Shown piece after piece: positions 17,254-25,195 of a DNA stretch of 39,062 nucleotides (positions are counted from its first letter, which is position 1; every line of letters begins with the position of its first letter). The stretch is from Bacteroidales bacterium (GTDB lineage Bacteria > Bacteroidota > Bacteroidia > Bacteroidales > UBA932): assembly GCA_017454265.1 (NCBI GenBank), contig JAFTDJ010000026.1:1-39062 (forward strand). The letters run 5' to 3'. Both the position numbers and the translations under genes were made by a program. The notes under the pieces were generated by a model, which worked only from the letters and a program-made list of their open reading frames with translations, did no database searches and had not been told where the DNA came from.

Positions 17254-17308
17254 GATAGAAGAGAAATCTACCTAAAAAATTTGTCCGATAATAACAAATT
17301 AAGACAAT

Positions 17309-20203
17309 ATGTATAAAAAATTATTGCTGATTTTTGCAGCGCTGCTAACCACTCTTACCCTAATGTTCGCCCAGGACTACTCCGGCGGCGTAAAGGGCGT
17401 AGTGGTCAACCGCAACGGCAGGCAGCCGGTGGAAAAAGCCCGGCTGGTCCTGTATCAGGGGGCATCGCAAGTTGCCGTGGCGGAGTCTGCCGAAGACGGC
17501 ACCTTTATGATTCCCAACCTGGACAACGGAATGTACACCTTGGTCATCGAGGCCCCGGATTTCCTCGAAAACAAGGTTCAGGTGACCGTGAACGACGGTT
17601 ACGTGAAGAATATGTTCAACCTCTCGCTCACTGCGGTACAGCAGGTTACCGAGCTTGATGACGATTCTTTCGCCGCTTTCGACCTGGATGATTCAGGGTA
17701 CAACGACAATCCCACCATCCTTTTCGGGTCAAACGATGTTTTCAACAACATTGCCGGCTACAACTTCTCCGCGGTACGTTTCCGCGCCCGCGGCTACACC
17801 TCCGAGTCCCAGGACGTGTACCTTGCCGGAGTAAAGCTCAACGACGCCATCACCGGTTACAGTCCGTATTCCCTCTGGAGCGGCCTCAACGAGGCCATGC
17901 GGTCCAAGGAGACGGTGAACGGTGCGGAGGTGTCCGATTATGGTCTGGGCGGCTACAACGGCCTCACCAATATCTTCGGCAACGCCTCCAACGTGCGCAA
18001 GGGGCTCCGCGGGAGCGTTCTTACCAACAGCACCCTGTACCGTTTGCGCGTTATGGCTTCGTACGCCACCGGAATGATGGACAACGGCTGGGCATTGGCA
18101 GCCAACGTGAGCGCGCGGCTTGGCGGCAACGACTGGATAGACGGCGTATATTACCGCTCCTTCGCCTATTATCTTGCCGCAGACAAGGTGTTCGATCGCA
18201 GCAACAAGCTCAGCATGGTGTTCTTCGCAACGCCCGGAGAGAGGGGAGCCCAGAACGCATCCACCCAGGAAGTGTACGACCTCATGAAGGACAATATGTA
18301 CAACTCCAACTGGGGCTACCAGAATGGCGAGGTGCGCAATTCCCGCGTGCGCAAGACTCACGAGCCCGTTGCCATCCTGAAGTACGACTTCACTCCGTCC
18401 GACAGGTTCCAGGCCAGCGCCACGCTGCTTTACCGCTTCGGAAAGAACGGCTATACCGCGCTTGACTGGTACGACGCCCAGGACCCCAGGCCCGACTACT
18501 ACCGTAACCTTCCGAGCTATTTCTACGACAGCAATACCGATCTCAACAGGGCCAACTTCATGAAGTGGGGATGGGCCAACGAGGTGTGGACGCATTCCAA
18601 AGACTATCCAAACCTTACCCATATCAACTGGGACCGCCTGTACAACGTGAACCGCCTGCAGGAAGGCGGACGTTCCAAGTACGTGCAGGAAGAGCGTCAC
18701 GTGGACCAGAACGACGTCAACTTCGCCGGTACTTTCAAGTGGAGGGCCAAGGAGTGGGTTACTCTTACCGGCGGCCTTACCGCCCGCTATAATGCGACGG
18801 AGTATTACAAGACCGTCGCCGACCTTCTGGGCGGCGAGTACTTTGTGGATATAGACAACTTTGCCGAGCGCGAGTACGCTTCCCAGCCCTGGAAAATCCA
18901 GAACGACCTGGATTATTTCATCAACAACGGCAATGCAAGGGTGCTGCGCAAAGGCGACAAGTACGGCTACGACTATCTTGCGCACTACCGTAACGTGGGC
19001 GGATGGATCAACGGCAAGTTCACTGCCGGCAACTTCAGCGCCAACGTCGGCGGCCGCATCGGCTACGAAGGCTTCTGGCGCCAGGGACTTATCCGCAAGG
19101 GCCTGTTCCCGGGTTATCCCGAGGATGACGCCATGGCTGCAAAATGGCAGGCGGCGGGTGTCGAGTACGCTAAGCCCGGTACCCGGACCGAGACTTCCTT
19201 CGGCAATTCCGAGAAGGCTCAGTTCCTGACCTATGCAGCCAAGCTCGGCCTGAACTATGTTATCGGAGGCAACCAGAGAGTGTACGCCAACGTGGGCTAT
19301 TTCAACGACGCTCCCAAATTCAACCAGGTTTTCCTGTCTCCCAGGACCCGCAACACGATGGTGGACAATCTCACCACAGTCAAGACCTTCGCCAGCGACA
19401 TCAACTGGCAGTACAGCGGCAACGGCATCAACGTGCGCGCCACTGCCTACTTTGCCACCATCAGGGACCAGAGCAAGGTGATGAGCGCCTATGACGACCT
19501 GCAGAACGCATTCTCCAACTTCGCCATCAGCGGCATCGACCAACGGAATATGGGCGTGGAACTGGGATTCAAGATTCCTACCTACATTGTTGACGGACTG
19601 AGCGTGCAGGGCGTCCTTGCCTGGGGTAACAATGTCTATACGTCCACGCCGCGTATGACGCAGACCGTGGACAACAGCGCCGAGAAGGTGATGGACAACG
19701 TACTGTTGCCTTACTGGAAGTCCACCATTACTTCCGAGGGTCTGGTGCAAAGGCATCACGTGCCCTCCACCCCGGAGCTGGCCACCAGCCTGGGCCTGTC
19801 CTACAACATCAATTACTGGTTCATCGACGCAGACGTGGAGTATTTCGACAACGCCTGGCTGGATATGAATCCTCTGTACCGTACCGACTATGCAGTTGCC
19901 GGTCCCGACAACGTCATCACCGACACCGAGCTGCTGTATATGACGACTCAGGAGAAATTCGCTCCGGCATGGCTGGTGAATTTCTCGGTGGGCAAGTCCT
20001 GGTTCATCAAGTACAAATATCAGCTTGGTTTCTCACTTAACGCCAAGAATGTTCTCAACAACCGCAACGTCAAGACCGGCGGATATGAGCAGACCCGCAT
20101 AATAGACAATACCGTATCGAAAGAGCGCTACTACCGGTTCGATCCCAAGTATTTCTATATGTCGGGATTTAACTATATGTTGAACATTTATTTCAGGTTC
20201 TAG
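17309..20203 (+). CDS. TonB-dependent outer-membrane receptor with N-terminal regulatory-like domain
   Basis: A 964-aa receptor with a signal peptide (MYKKLLLIFAALLTTLTLMFAQ), a CarboxypepD_reg-like domain (about 26-110: GVKGVVVNRNGRQPVEKARL, GTFMIPNLDNGMYTL), a plug-like region, and a long barrel ending SGFNYMLNIYFRF. It lacks the SusC VVGYG and LKDASS motifs and has no SusD neighbour. It pairs with a DUF5689 lipoprotein 3 nt downstream. In other Bacteroidota such pairs sit next to secreted nucleases, as here. Import of DNA fragments, nucleotides or bound phosphate/metal are options. A TTTG stands at 17280-17283 but no clear -7 box follows. Confidence 0.88.
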   Translation: MYKKLLLIFAALLTTLTLMFAQDYSGGVKGVVVNRNGRQPVEKARLVLYQGASQVAVAESAEDGTFMIPNLDNGMYTLVIEAPDFLENKVQVTVNDGYVKNMFNLSLTAVQQVTELDDDSFAAFDLDDSGYNDNPTILFGSNDVFNNIAGYNFSAVRFRARGYTSESQDVYLAGVKLNDAITGYSPYSLWSGLNEAMRSKETVNGAEVSDYGLGGYNGLTNIFGNASNVRKGLRGSVLTNSTLYRLRVMASYATGMMDNGWALAANVSARLGGNDWIDGVYYRSFAYYLAADKVFDRSNKLSMVFFATPGERGAQNASTQEVYDLMKDNMYNSNWGYQNGEVRNSRVRKTHEPVAILKYDFTPSDRFQASATLLYRFGKNGYTALDWYDAQDPRPDYYRNLPSYFYDSNTDLNRANFMKWGWANEVWTHSKDYPNLTHINWDRLYNVNRLQEGGRSKYVQEERHVDQNDVNFAGTFKWRAKEWVTLTGGLTARYNATEYYKTVADLLGGEYFVDIDNFAEREYASQPWKIQNDLDYFINNGNARVLRKGDKYGYDYLAHYRNVGGWINGKFTAGNFSANVGGRIGYEGFWRQGLIRKGLFPGYPEDDAMAAKWQAAGVEYAKPGTRTETSFGNSEKAQFLTYAAKLGLNYVIGGNQRVYANVGYFNDAPKFNQVFLSPRTRNTMVDNLTTVKTFASDINWQYSGNGINVRATAYFATIRDQSKVMSAYDDLQNAFSNFAISGIDQRNMGVELGFKIPTYIVDGLSVQGVLAWGNNVYTSTPRMTQTVDNSAEKVMDNVLLPYWKSTITSEGLVQRHHVPSTPELATSLGLSYNINYWFIDADVEYFDNAWLDMNPLYRTDYAVAGPDNVITDTELLYMTTQEKFAPAWLVNFSVGKSWFIKYKYQLGFSLNAKNVLNNRNVKTGGYEQTRIIDNTVSKERYYRFDPKYFYMSGFNYMLNIYFRF

Positions 20204-20206
20204 CTT

Positions 20207-21361
20207 ATGAAAAAGTTTATTATTGCAATTACTGTAGCCCTGGTGGCATTTTCTTCCTGCCGGAGCCTGAAGGAGGAATGGGATCCTGTATTCACTTTCG
20301 GCGAAAATCAGCCTCCCGTAGAAAAGCTCAAGAACGAATCAGACCTGGGCGAATACGGGTTTTCCGGTACCTGGACCAGTATTCATGACCTCAAAGCGAT
20401 GTACAAGAACACCCCGCTGGAGATTACTTCCAATATCTGGATCAAGGGGCAGGTGACGTCGAGCGACGTGAGCGGCAACATATACCGCGAGATGTACATC
20501 CAGGACGAAACCGGAGGCATCGACCTCAAAATAGGTAAGTCTTCCCTTTACAGCGAGTACAAGCTCGGGCAGTGGATTTATGTAAAGTGTACGGATCTTA
20601 CGCTCGGCGCGTATAACGGTATGCCGCAGCTGGGTCTGGTCGCAGACGATACTTCTACCAACGAGTACGATACTTCTTATATTGATTCACAGGCCATTAT
20701 AGACGGGCATGTGTTCAAGGGCGCTTATGCGGATCCGGTGGCTCCTGTCGTGGTGGACGAGAATGCTCTCAAGACGGCTCTTTCCAAGGGCTTTACCGGT
20801 GAACTTTGGGGCAAGCTCGTTACTGTCAAGGGTTTGAAGTACGGCGATGAAATATTTGCCCTGGTGTATCCCAACCCTAATATGTCGCATAAGAGTACCA
20901 ACCCGGAGAACCGTGTATTCCTCTCCGATTCTGGTACCTGGAGTATCAATACCTGGGGACTTACCAAACAAGGTTATGTGTCTCTGGTCGAGTCCGGTGC
21001 CCTGGACAAGGCGGAGGTCGGCAGCGGGAACACCCGTTATGGCCCCATTACCGGTCGTCCTATAGACTATCTGACTGACGGTAAGGTGCTTAATAGTTTT
21101 GGAACGGACGCGATGCTTACATATAAGGAAATTATGGTAAAGTACGCCACAGCGAACTATGTGTCCCATTATTTCCGTATCGGCAGTACTGATATCCAGG
21201 TGCGTACGAGCGGCTATGTCAAATTTGCAGACCAGGTTCTCAGTACGGCTATTACAAGTCAGGGCAAGACCTGCGACATTACCGGTATCCTTACGGTTTA
21301 CAGCGGCGCCGCCCAGTTTACTCTGGTCGATGAACCTTCGGTTTCCGTCAAAGTCAATTGA
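20207..21361 (+). CDS. DUF5689 domain lipoprotein (OB-fold-like)
   Basis: A 384-aa lipoprotein (VAFSSC, C18). Residues about 45-190 match the DUF5689 pattern: SIHDLKAMY, IWIKGQVTSSDVSGN, REMYIQDETGGIDLKIG, and LGQWIYVKCTDLTLG with a Gly-rich turn. This is an OB-like beta domain comparable in plan to the repeats of the upstream lipoproteins. A second beta segment (about 290-380: SHYFRIGSTDIQVRTSGYVKF, CDITGILTVYSGAAQFTLV) may be another OB-like unit. It is 3 nt after the TonB receptor and probably its surface partner. No enzymatic motif was seen. Confidence 0.85.
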   Translation: MKKFIIAITVALVAFSSCRSLKEEWDPVFTFGENQPPVEKLKNESDLGEYGFSGTWTSIHDLKAMYKNTPLEITSNIWIKGQVTSSDVSGNIYREMYIQDETGGIDLKIGKSSLYSEYKLGQWIYVKCTDLTLGAYNGMPQLGLVADDTSTNEYDTSYIDSQAIIDGHVFKGAYADPVAPVVVDENALKTALSKGFTGELWGKLVTVKGLKYGDEIFALVYPNPNMSHKSTNPENRVFLSDSGTWSINTWGLTKQGYVSLVESGALDKAEVGSGNTRYGPITGRPIDYLTDGKVLNSFGTDAMLTYKEIMVKYATANYVSHYFRIGSTDIQVRTSGYVKFADQVLSTAITSQGKTCDITGILTVYSGAAQFTLVDEPSVSVKVN

Positions 21362-21468
21362 CCGCAGCTTTAACTTTGTCGGGACAGACAGACTGCCGCC
21401 CGCTCATACTACAAAAACGCTCCGCGTTTTCAAAATCGCTTGCCGGCAGTCCGTCCGTCCGGCTGCGG
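21362..21468. repeat. Nested palindromic element (REP/BIME-like)
   Basis: Three nested inverted pairs: CCGCAGC (21362-21368) with GCTGCGG (21462-21468); GACAGACAGACTGCCG (21383-21398) with 21444-21459 (14 of 16); and AAAACGC with GCGTTTT (7-bp stem, 3-nt loop, 21414-21430). It occupies nearly the whole gap between the DUF5689 and M3 peptidase genes and is unrelated in sequence to the repeat at 17183-17253. It may end the upstream operon. Confidence 0.8.
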
Positions 21469-21493
21469 GGAAATGATTAATGATTGTTGTTTT

Positions 21494-23488
21494 ATGAATA
21501 AAATTGTTTTGATGATTTCTGCTACTATGATGTTGGCAGCGTGTACAGGTGCAAATCCGTTTATCGAAGGTTGGGATACTCCGTTCGGAATTCCGCCGTT
21601 CGACAAAATCCAGACTGCTCATTACATGCCGGCGATAGAGGCCGGTATCAAGCAGCAGAATGCTGAAATCCAGGCAATTATCGACTGCCAGGAGGAGCCT
21701 TCGTTCGAGAATACCGTGGCCGCCTACGACCGCAGCGGGGAGATTCTGGACCGCGTGAGCGCAGTGCTTTTCAATATCAGCGAGAGCGACTACAGCCCTG
21801 AGCTTAATGCTATTGTGGAGAAGGCCACCCCTATGCTTTCCGCCCATAGCGACGAGATTATGATGAATCCGGCGCTGTTTGCGCGCGTTAAGGCTGTTTA
21901 TGAGGCAGATCAGTCGGGCCTTACCCGTGAGCAGCAGATGCTGTTGAAGGGGCTTTACGAAGGCTTTATCCGTAATGGAGTTGGGCTGGACGAGGCGGGA
22001 CAGGCGCGTATGAAAGAAATCAACAGTGAGCTTTCTTCCCTGGCGCTTAAATTCGGCAACAATCTGCTCTCCCAGTCCAATGCGTTCAAGGAGGAACTCG
22101 GATTCTCCGTGGCGTCTTATTACGATAAGATGGCATCCGAGTCCGACCGCGCCTTGCGCGAGAAGATATTCCGCTTGTATTCCAACCGTGGCAACAACGG
22201 CGACGAATTCGACAATAAGGCCGTGGTGCTGCGCGAGATGGAGCTCCGCATAGAGAAGGCCAAGCTTATGGGATATAATACGCCTGCAGAGTTCATTTTG
22301 AGCAATAAAATGGCTGGGGCTCCCGCTGCGGTAGATGCCTTCCTCAAGGACATCATGGAGGCGGCGATGAAGCGGGCACGAGAGGAAGTATATGATATGC
22401 AGAAGCTTATGGACGAGGACGTGGCGGCAGGCCTGCTTCCTGCAGGCTCCCGCATAGAGCCTTGGGACTATATGTACTACGCCGAGCGCGTGCGCAAGGC
22501 ACGCTACGACCTGGACGAGGGTCTCGTGTCTGAGTACTTCAAAATGGAGAATGTGCGTGCCGGAGTATTCGGTACGGCATCAAAGCTTTACGGCATCAGC
22601 TTCGAACCCGTCGAGGGTGTTGCTTTGTACAATCCTGAGGCTGAGGCCTTCAAGGTGACCGACTCCGACGGTTCCCTGATAGGTGTTATCATCACCGACT
22701 ACTATCCACGTGACAGTAAGCGCGGTGGCGCCTGGATGACCAATTTTGTGGAGCAGTACGAGGGAGTGCGTCCCGTTATCGTGAACGTTGGCAACTTCAA
22801 CAAACCTACGGCGGAGCAGCCTTCGCTCCTTACCATAGACCAGGTAGAGACGATGTTCCACGAGTTCGGGCATGCCCTGCACGGCCTGCTGAGCCAGTGC
22901 ACCTACAAGGGCGTGAGCGGCACTTCCGTCAAGCGTGACTTCGTGGAATTCCCCTCCCAGGTGAACGAGAACTGGGCTTTCGAGCCCGAGGTGCTCGCCA
23001 CTTACGCCTTCCATTACAAGACCGGTGAAGTCATTCCCGAGGAGTTGGTGAAGAAGGTTCAGGCCGCCGCCAACTTCAATCAGGGCTTCACCACCGGCGA
23101 GCTTACAGCCGCCAGCATCCTGGATATGAAGTGGCACGAGCTTTCGAGTATCGAAGGTGTTGATGTTGAGGAGTTCGAGGCTAAGGTCTGCAAGGATATG
23201 GGCCTGATAGACGAAATCATTCCCCGTTACCGCAGCACCTACTTCAACCATATTTTCGGCTCCAGCGGCTACAGTGCGGGCTACTACAGCTACCTCTGGG
23301 CAGAGGTGTTGGACAAAGACGCATTCGAGCTCTTCAGGCAGAAGGGCATCTTCGACAAGGAAACTGCCATGAGCCTGCGCCGCAACGTTCTCGAGAAGGG
23401 CGGCGGCGAGGAGCCCATGACCCTTTACCGCGCTTTCCGCGGCGCCGACCCCGACCCGGGAGCGCTCCTGCGCGCACGCGGGCTATAG
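21494..23488 (+). CDS. dcp: M3 family metallopeptidase, peptidyl-dipeptidase (Dcp-like) lipoprotein
   Basis: A 664-aa zinc peptidase that removes dipeptides or cleaves oligopeptides. The start is the ATG giving MNKIVLMISATMMLAAC, a lipoprotein signal (C17); the frame upstream runs through a palindromic repeat and is not coding. The zinc site is HEFGH (H456, E457, H460) with the third ligand E485 in FVEFPSQ. The C-terminal FGSSGYSAGYYSYLWAEVLDKDAF stretch is typical of M3A enzymes. It likely degrades peptides in the periplasm. It is tail-to-tail with the DUF6377 regulator; the two stop codons fall in the palindrome CTATAG (23483-23488). Confidence 0.95.
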   Translation: MNKIVLMISATMMLAACTGANPFIEGWDTPFGIPPFDKIQTAHYMPAIEAGIKQQNAEIQAIIDCQEEPSFENTVAAYDRSGEILDRVSAVLFNISESDYSPELNAIVEKATPMLSAHSDEIMMNPALFARVKAVYEADQSGLTREQQMLLKGLYEGFIRNGVGLDEAGQARMKEINSELSSLALKFGNNLLSQSNAFKEELGFSVASYYDKMASESDRALREKIFRLYSNRGNNGDEFDNKAVVLREMELRIEKAKLMGYNTPAEFILSNKMAGAPAAVDAFLKDIMEAAMKRAREEVYDMQKLMDEDVAAGLLPAGSRIEPWDYMYYAERVRKARYDLDEGLVSEYFKMENVRAGVFGTASKLYGISFEPVEGVALYNPEAEAFKVTDSDGSLIGVIITDYYPRDSKRGGAWMTNFVEQYEGVRPVIVNVGNFNKPTAEQPSLLTIDQVETMFHEFGHALHGLLSQCTYKGVSGTSVKRDFVEFPSQVNENWAFEPEVLATYAFHYKTGEVIPEELVKKVQAAANFNQGFTTGELTAASILDMKWHELSSIEGVDVEEFEAKVCKDMGLIDEIIPRYRSTYFNHIFGSSGYSAGYYSYLWAEVLDKDAFELFRQKGIFDKETAMSLRRNVLEKGGGEEPMTLYRAFRGADPDPGALLRARGL

Positions 23489-24985
23489 CTCCGCTATTAT
23501 TTGGTCGAAGTCACCGTCGGGGTGCAACGAGTGCTTCTGCAGTATGCTGTGATACGAATACACTGTAGTTACAGACATATTAAGCACTCTTGCAATCTTC
23601 TGTCTCTTGCTTATGCCCATCTTTATGAGGGCGAGAATACGTAATTCTGTTGACAGCTCTCCAGGTGAGGGCTGTCTTAGTTCGTATCCATCCTGCATAT
23701 GTTCGTTTACTTTTTCTACGAAGTCGGGGAATATGCCGAGGAAGGTGGAGTCGAACTCTTCCAGCAGTTTTTCGAATTCCGAAGATGCGATAGAAGGCAT
23801 CCGGAGTTTGGCCTTTATTGCTTCCAAACCCTCGGTTTTGATTGTACTTCTAAGTTCCGACCGGTACTCGTCCACCTTGTTCAGATAGTCCACACTGGTT
23901 TCCATATAGTGGGCAAGGAAGCCGTCTTTGATGTCGGAAACTTCTTGCAGCTTGGCTTTTGAGGCAGCCAGCTTGTTCCTTTGGCGATTATTTATGAGGA
24001 GGAACAGTACTGCGGCAGCAAGCAGCATTGCAGTTACCAATATCGCCACAGCAAGGGCTTGCTTTTTCTGCCCTTCCTGTACCAGAAGAGCGTCAAGGAC
24101 AGTTATCTCCGATTGAATTATTTGGTTGTATCGCAGTGTCCAGTGCGACGTCCCGGCGTCTTCCAGAGTGATTCGCTGGTACCTGTTGGCCCGTTGTATA
24201 TTGCCTATCGCGAACAATTTTTTGGATAAGATAAGCAGGGATTCGTAAGTCTTTACAGACAGGTACATGTCGTATTCCGCACTTTTGGCGTAGTAGCGCA
24301 GGGCGTTTTCCGTTTGCCCGTCGTAGTCATACAGTCGCCCCATATAATAATAGTAAACGGCAGAATCCCTTTGACTGTTCATCACGCTGGCTTTCATGTG
24401 TTCCAAGGCCTTGGCGTAGTCTTTGCGCTCCCTCAGGAATGTGTCGTGATTGTATATTGCGCCGGAATTGGTACTGTCTTTCTGCCACCACAAGTCTATG
24501 ACACGCCGGAATTTTTCCCGCTGATGTATTTGCCTGTAAACTTGATAGGCAGAGCGGCAATATGCAATTACTGTGTGGTCGTCGCTGCGGCTGAGTGCGG
24601 CCGAGTCTATTTGATCCAAAAGCCTTGCAGCAGACTCCAGGGAATCCAGCTTGTACAGGTTTTGTGTAAGGCAGGCTATGGTTATTATCCGTTGCCTGTC
24701 CGATCCGTCTTGCAGTCGTTGCATCGATGATATGTAATGCAGGCATGAGTCTATGTTGTGTATGTATAAAACATTTGCAAGTGCGTATGCGGCTTCCCAT
24801 TTCAAGGAGTCGTCCGGTGCCTGGTTGTAGGCGTCGCGTAGGGTTTGCAAGTTCTGTTCGTATCTCTCATCATACAAGGCGCGGTTGTCTATAGCCCTGT
24901 CCAGATCCTTGAAGATGCTCCTCTCTCTCATCGAGCAACTGCCCAGCAAAAGCAGGCAAAAGAGTAAAAAACAAGATTTTTTCAT
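23483..24985 (-). CDS. DUF6377 membrane-anchored transcriptional regulator
   Basis: A 500-aa protein with an N-terminal export signal that also reads as a lipobox (LLLLGSC, C17). A TPR-like helical region (about 20-300) precedes one membrane span (LAVAILVTAMLLAAAVLFLL, about 310-332). A coiled stretch and the DUF6377 region follow, with a C-terminal LuxR-type helix-turn-helix (LSTELRILALIKMGISKRQKIARVLNMSVTTVYSY). The plan implies a periplasmic sensor and a cytoplasmic DNA-binding end. It is divergent from the SusC/SusD locus, the usual position of a dedicated regulator for such loci, so it probably senses a breakdown product and controls that operon. A -7 box lies only 4 nt before its ATG. 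Confidence 0.9.
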   Translation of the reverse strand: MKKSCFLLFCLLLLGSCSMRERSIFKDLDRAIDNRALYDERYEQNLQTLRDAYNQAPDDSLKWEAAYALANVLYIHNIDSCLHYISSMQRLQDGSDRQRIITIACLTQNLYKLDSLESAARLLDQIDSAALSRSDDHTVIAYCRSAYQVYRQIHQREKFRRVIDLWWQKDSTNSGAIYNHDTFLRERKDYAKALEHMKASVMNSQRDSAVYYYYMGRLYDYDGQTENALRYYAKSAEYDMYLSVKTYESLLILSKKLFAIGNIQRANRYQRITLEDAGTSHWTLRYNQIIQSEITVLDALLVQEGQKKQALAVAILVTAMLLAAAVLFLLINNRQRNKLAASKAKLQEVSDIKDGFLAHYMETSVDYLNKVDEYRSELRSTIKTEGLEAIKAKLRMPSIASSEFEKLLEEFDSTFLGIFPDFVEKVNEHMQDGYELRQPSPGELSTELRILALIKMGISKRQKIARVLNMSVTTVYSYHSILQKHSLHPDGDFDQIIAEL

Positions 24986-24989
24986 GTTG

Positions 24990-24997
24990 CAAAGGTA
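24990..24997 (-). promoter_or_regulatory. -7 box (TACCTTTG) of the DUF6377 gene, near-leaderless
   Basis: The minus strand reads TACCTTTG, an exact TAnnTTTG match ending 4 nt before the ATG at 24985. Transcription starting 5-7 nt downstream would begin at the start codon itself. No TTTG -33 box stands at the expected distance. Confidence 0.55.
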
Positions 24998-25130
24998 TTA
25001 AAAATATCTTGTTTTTCATAGTAGCTTCTGACAATATAATTTATTTATAGTCAAGTAGAAAAGTATTATAATAGTATTTGAATAACCTTGTTTTGTTTCC
25101 AGGGCTATAATAAGCGATACCTTTTATTCA

Positions 25131-25138
25131 TATCTTTG
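25131..25138 (+). promoter_or_regulatory. -7 box (TATCTTTG) of the SusC/SusD operon
   Basis: Exact TAnnTTTG match, about 57 nt before the ATG at 25196. There is no TTTG at -33, as often seen for activator-dependent Bacteroidota operons. The DUF6377 protein may bind the A/T-rich interval 24998-25130. Confidence 0.6.
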
Positions 25139-25195
25139 TTACAACACTGTTGTTCTGTGGTGCACTTTGACCCGAAACTAACTATTAACCATTAT

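Noticed and set aside
17729-19759. Long open frame (676 codons) on the minus strand
   Set aside because: It lies wholly inside the TonB receptor gene on the opposite strand, encodes a low-complexity V/G/H-rich product without domains, and arises from GC-rich third positions.
21440-21493. N-terminal extension of the M3 peptidase frame
   Set aside because: It runs through a palindromic repeat and precedes a proper lipoprotein signal starting at 21494.
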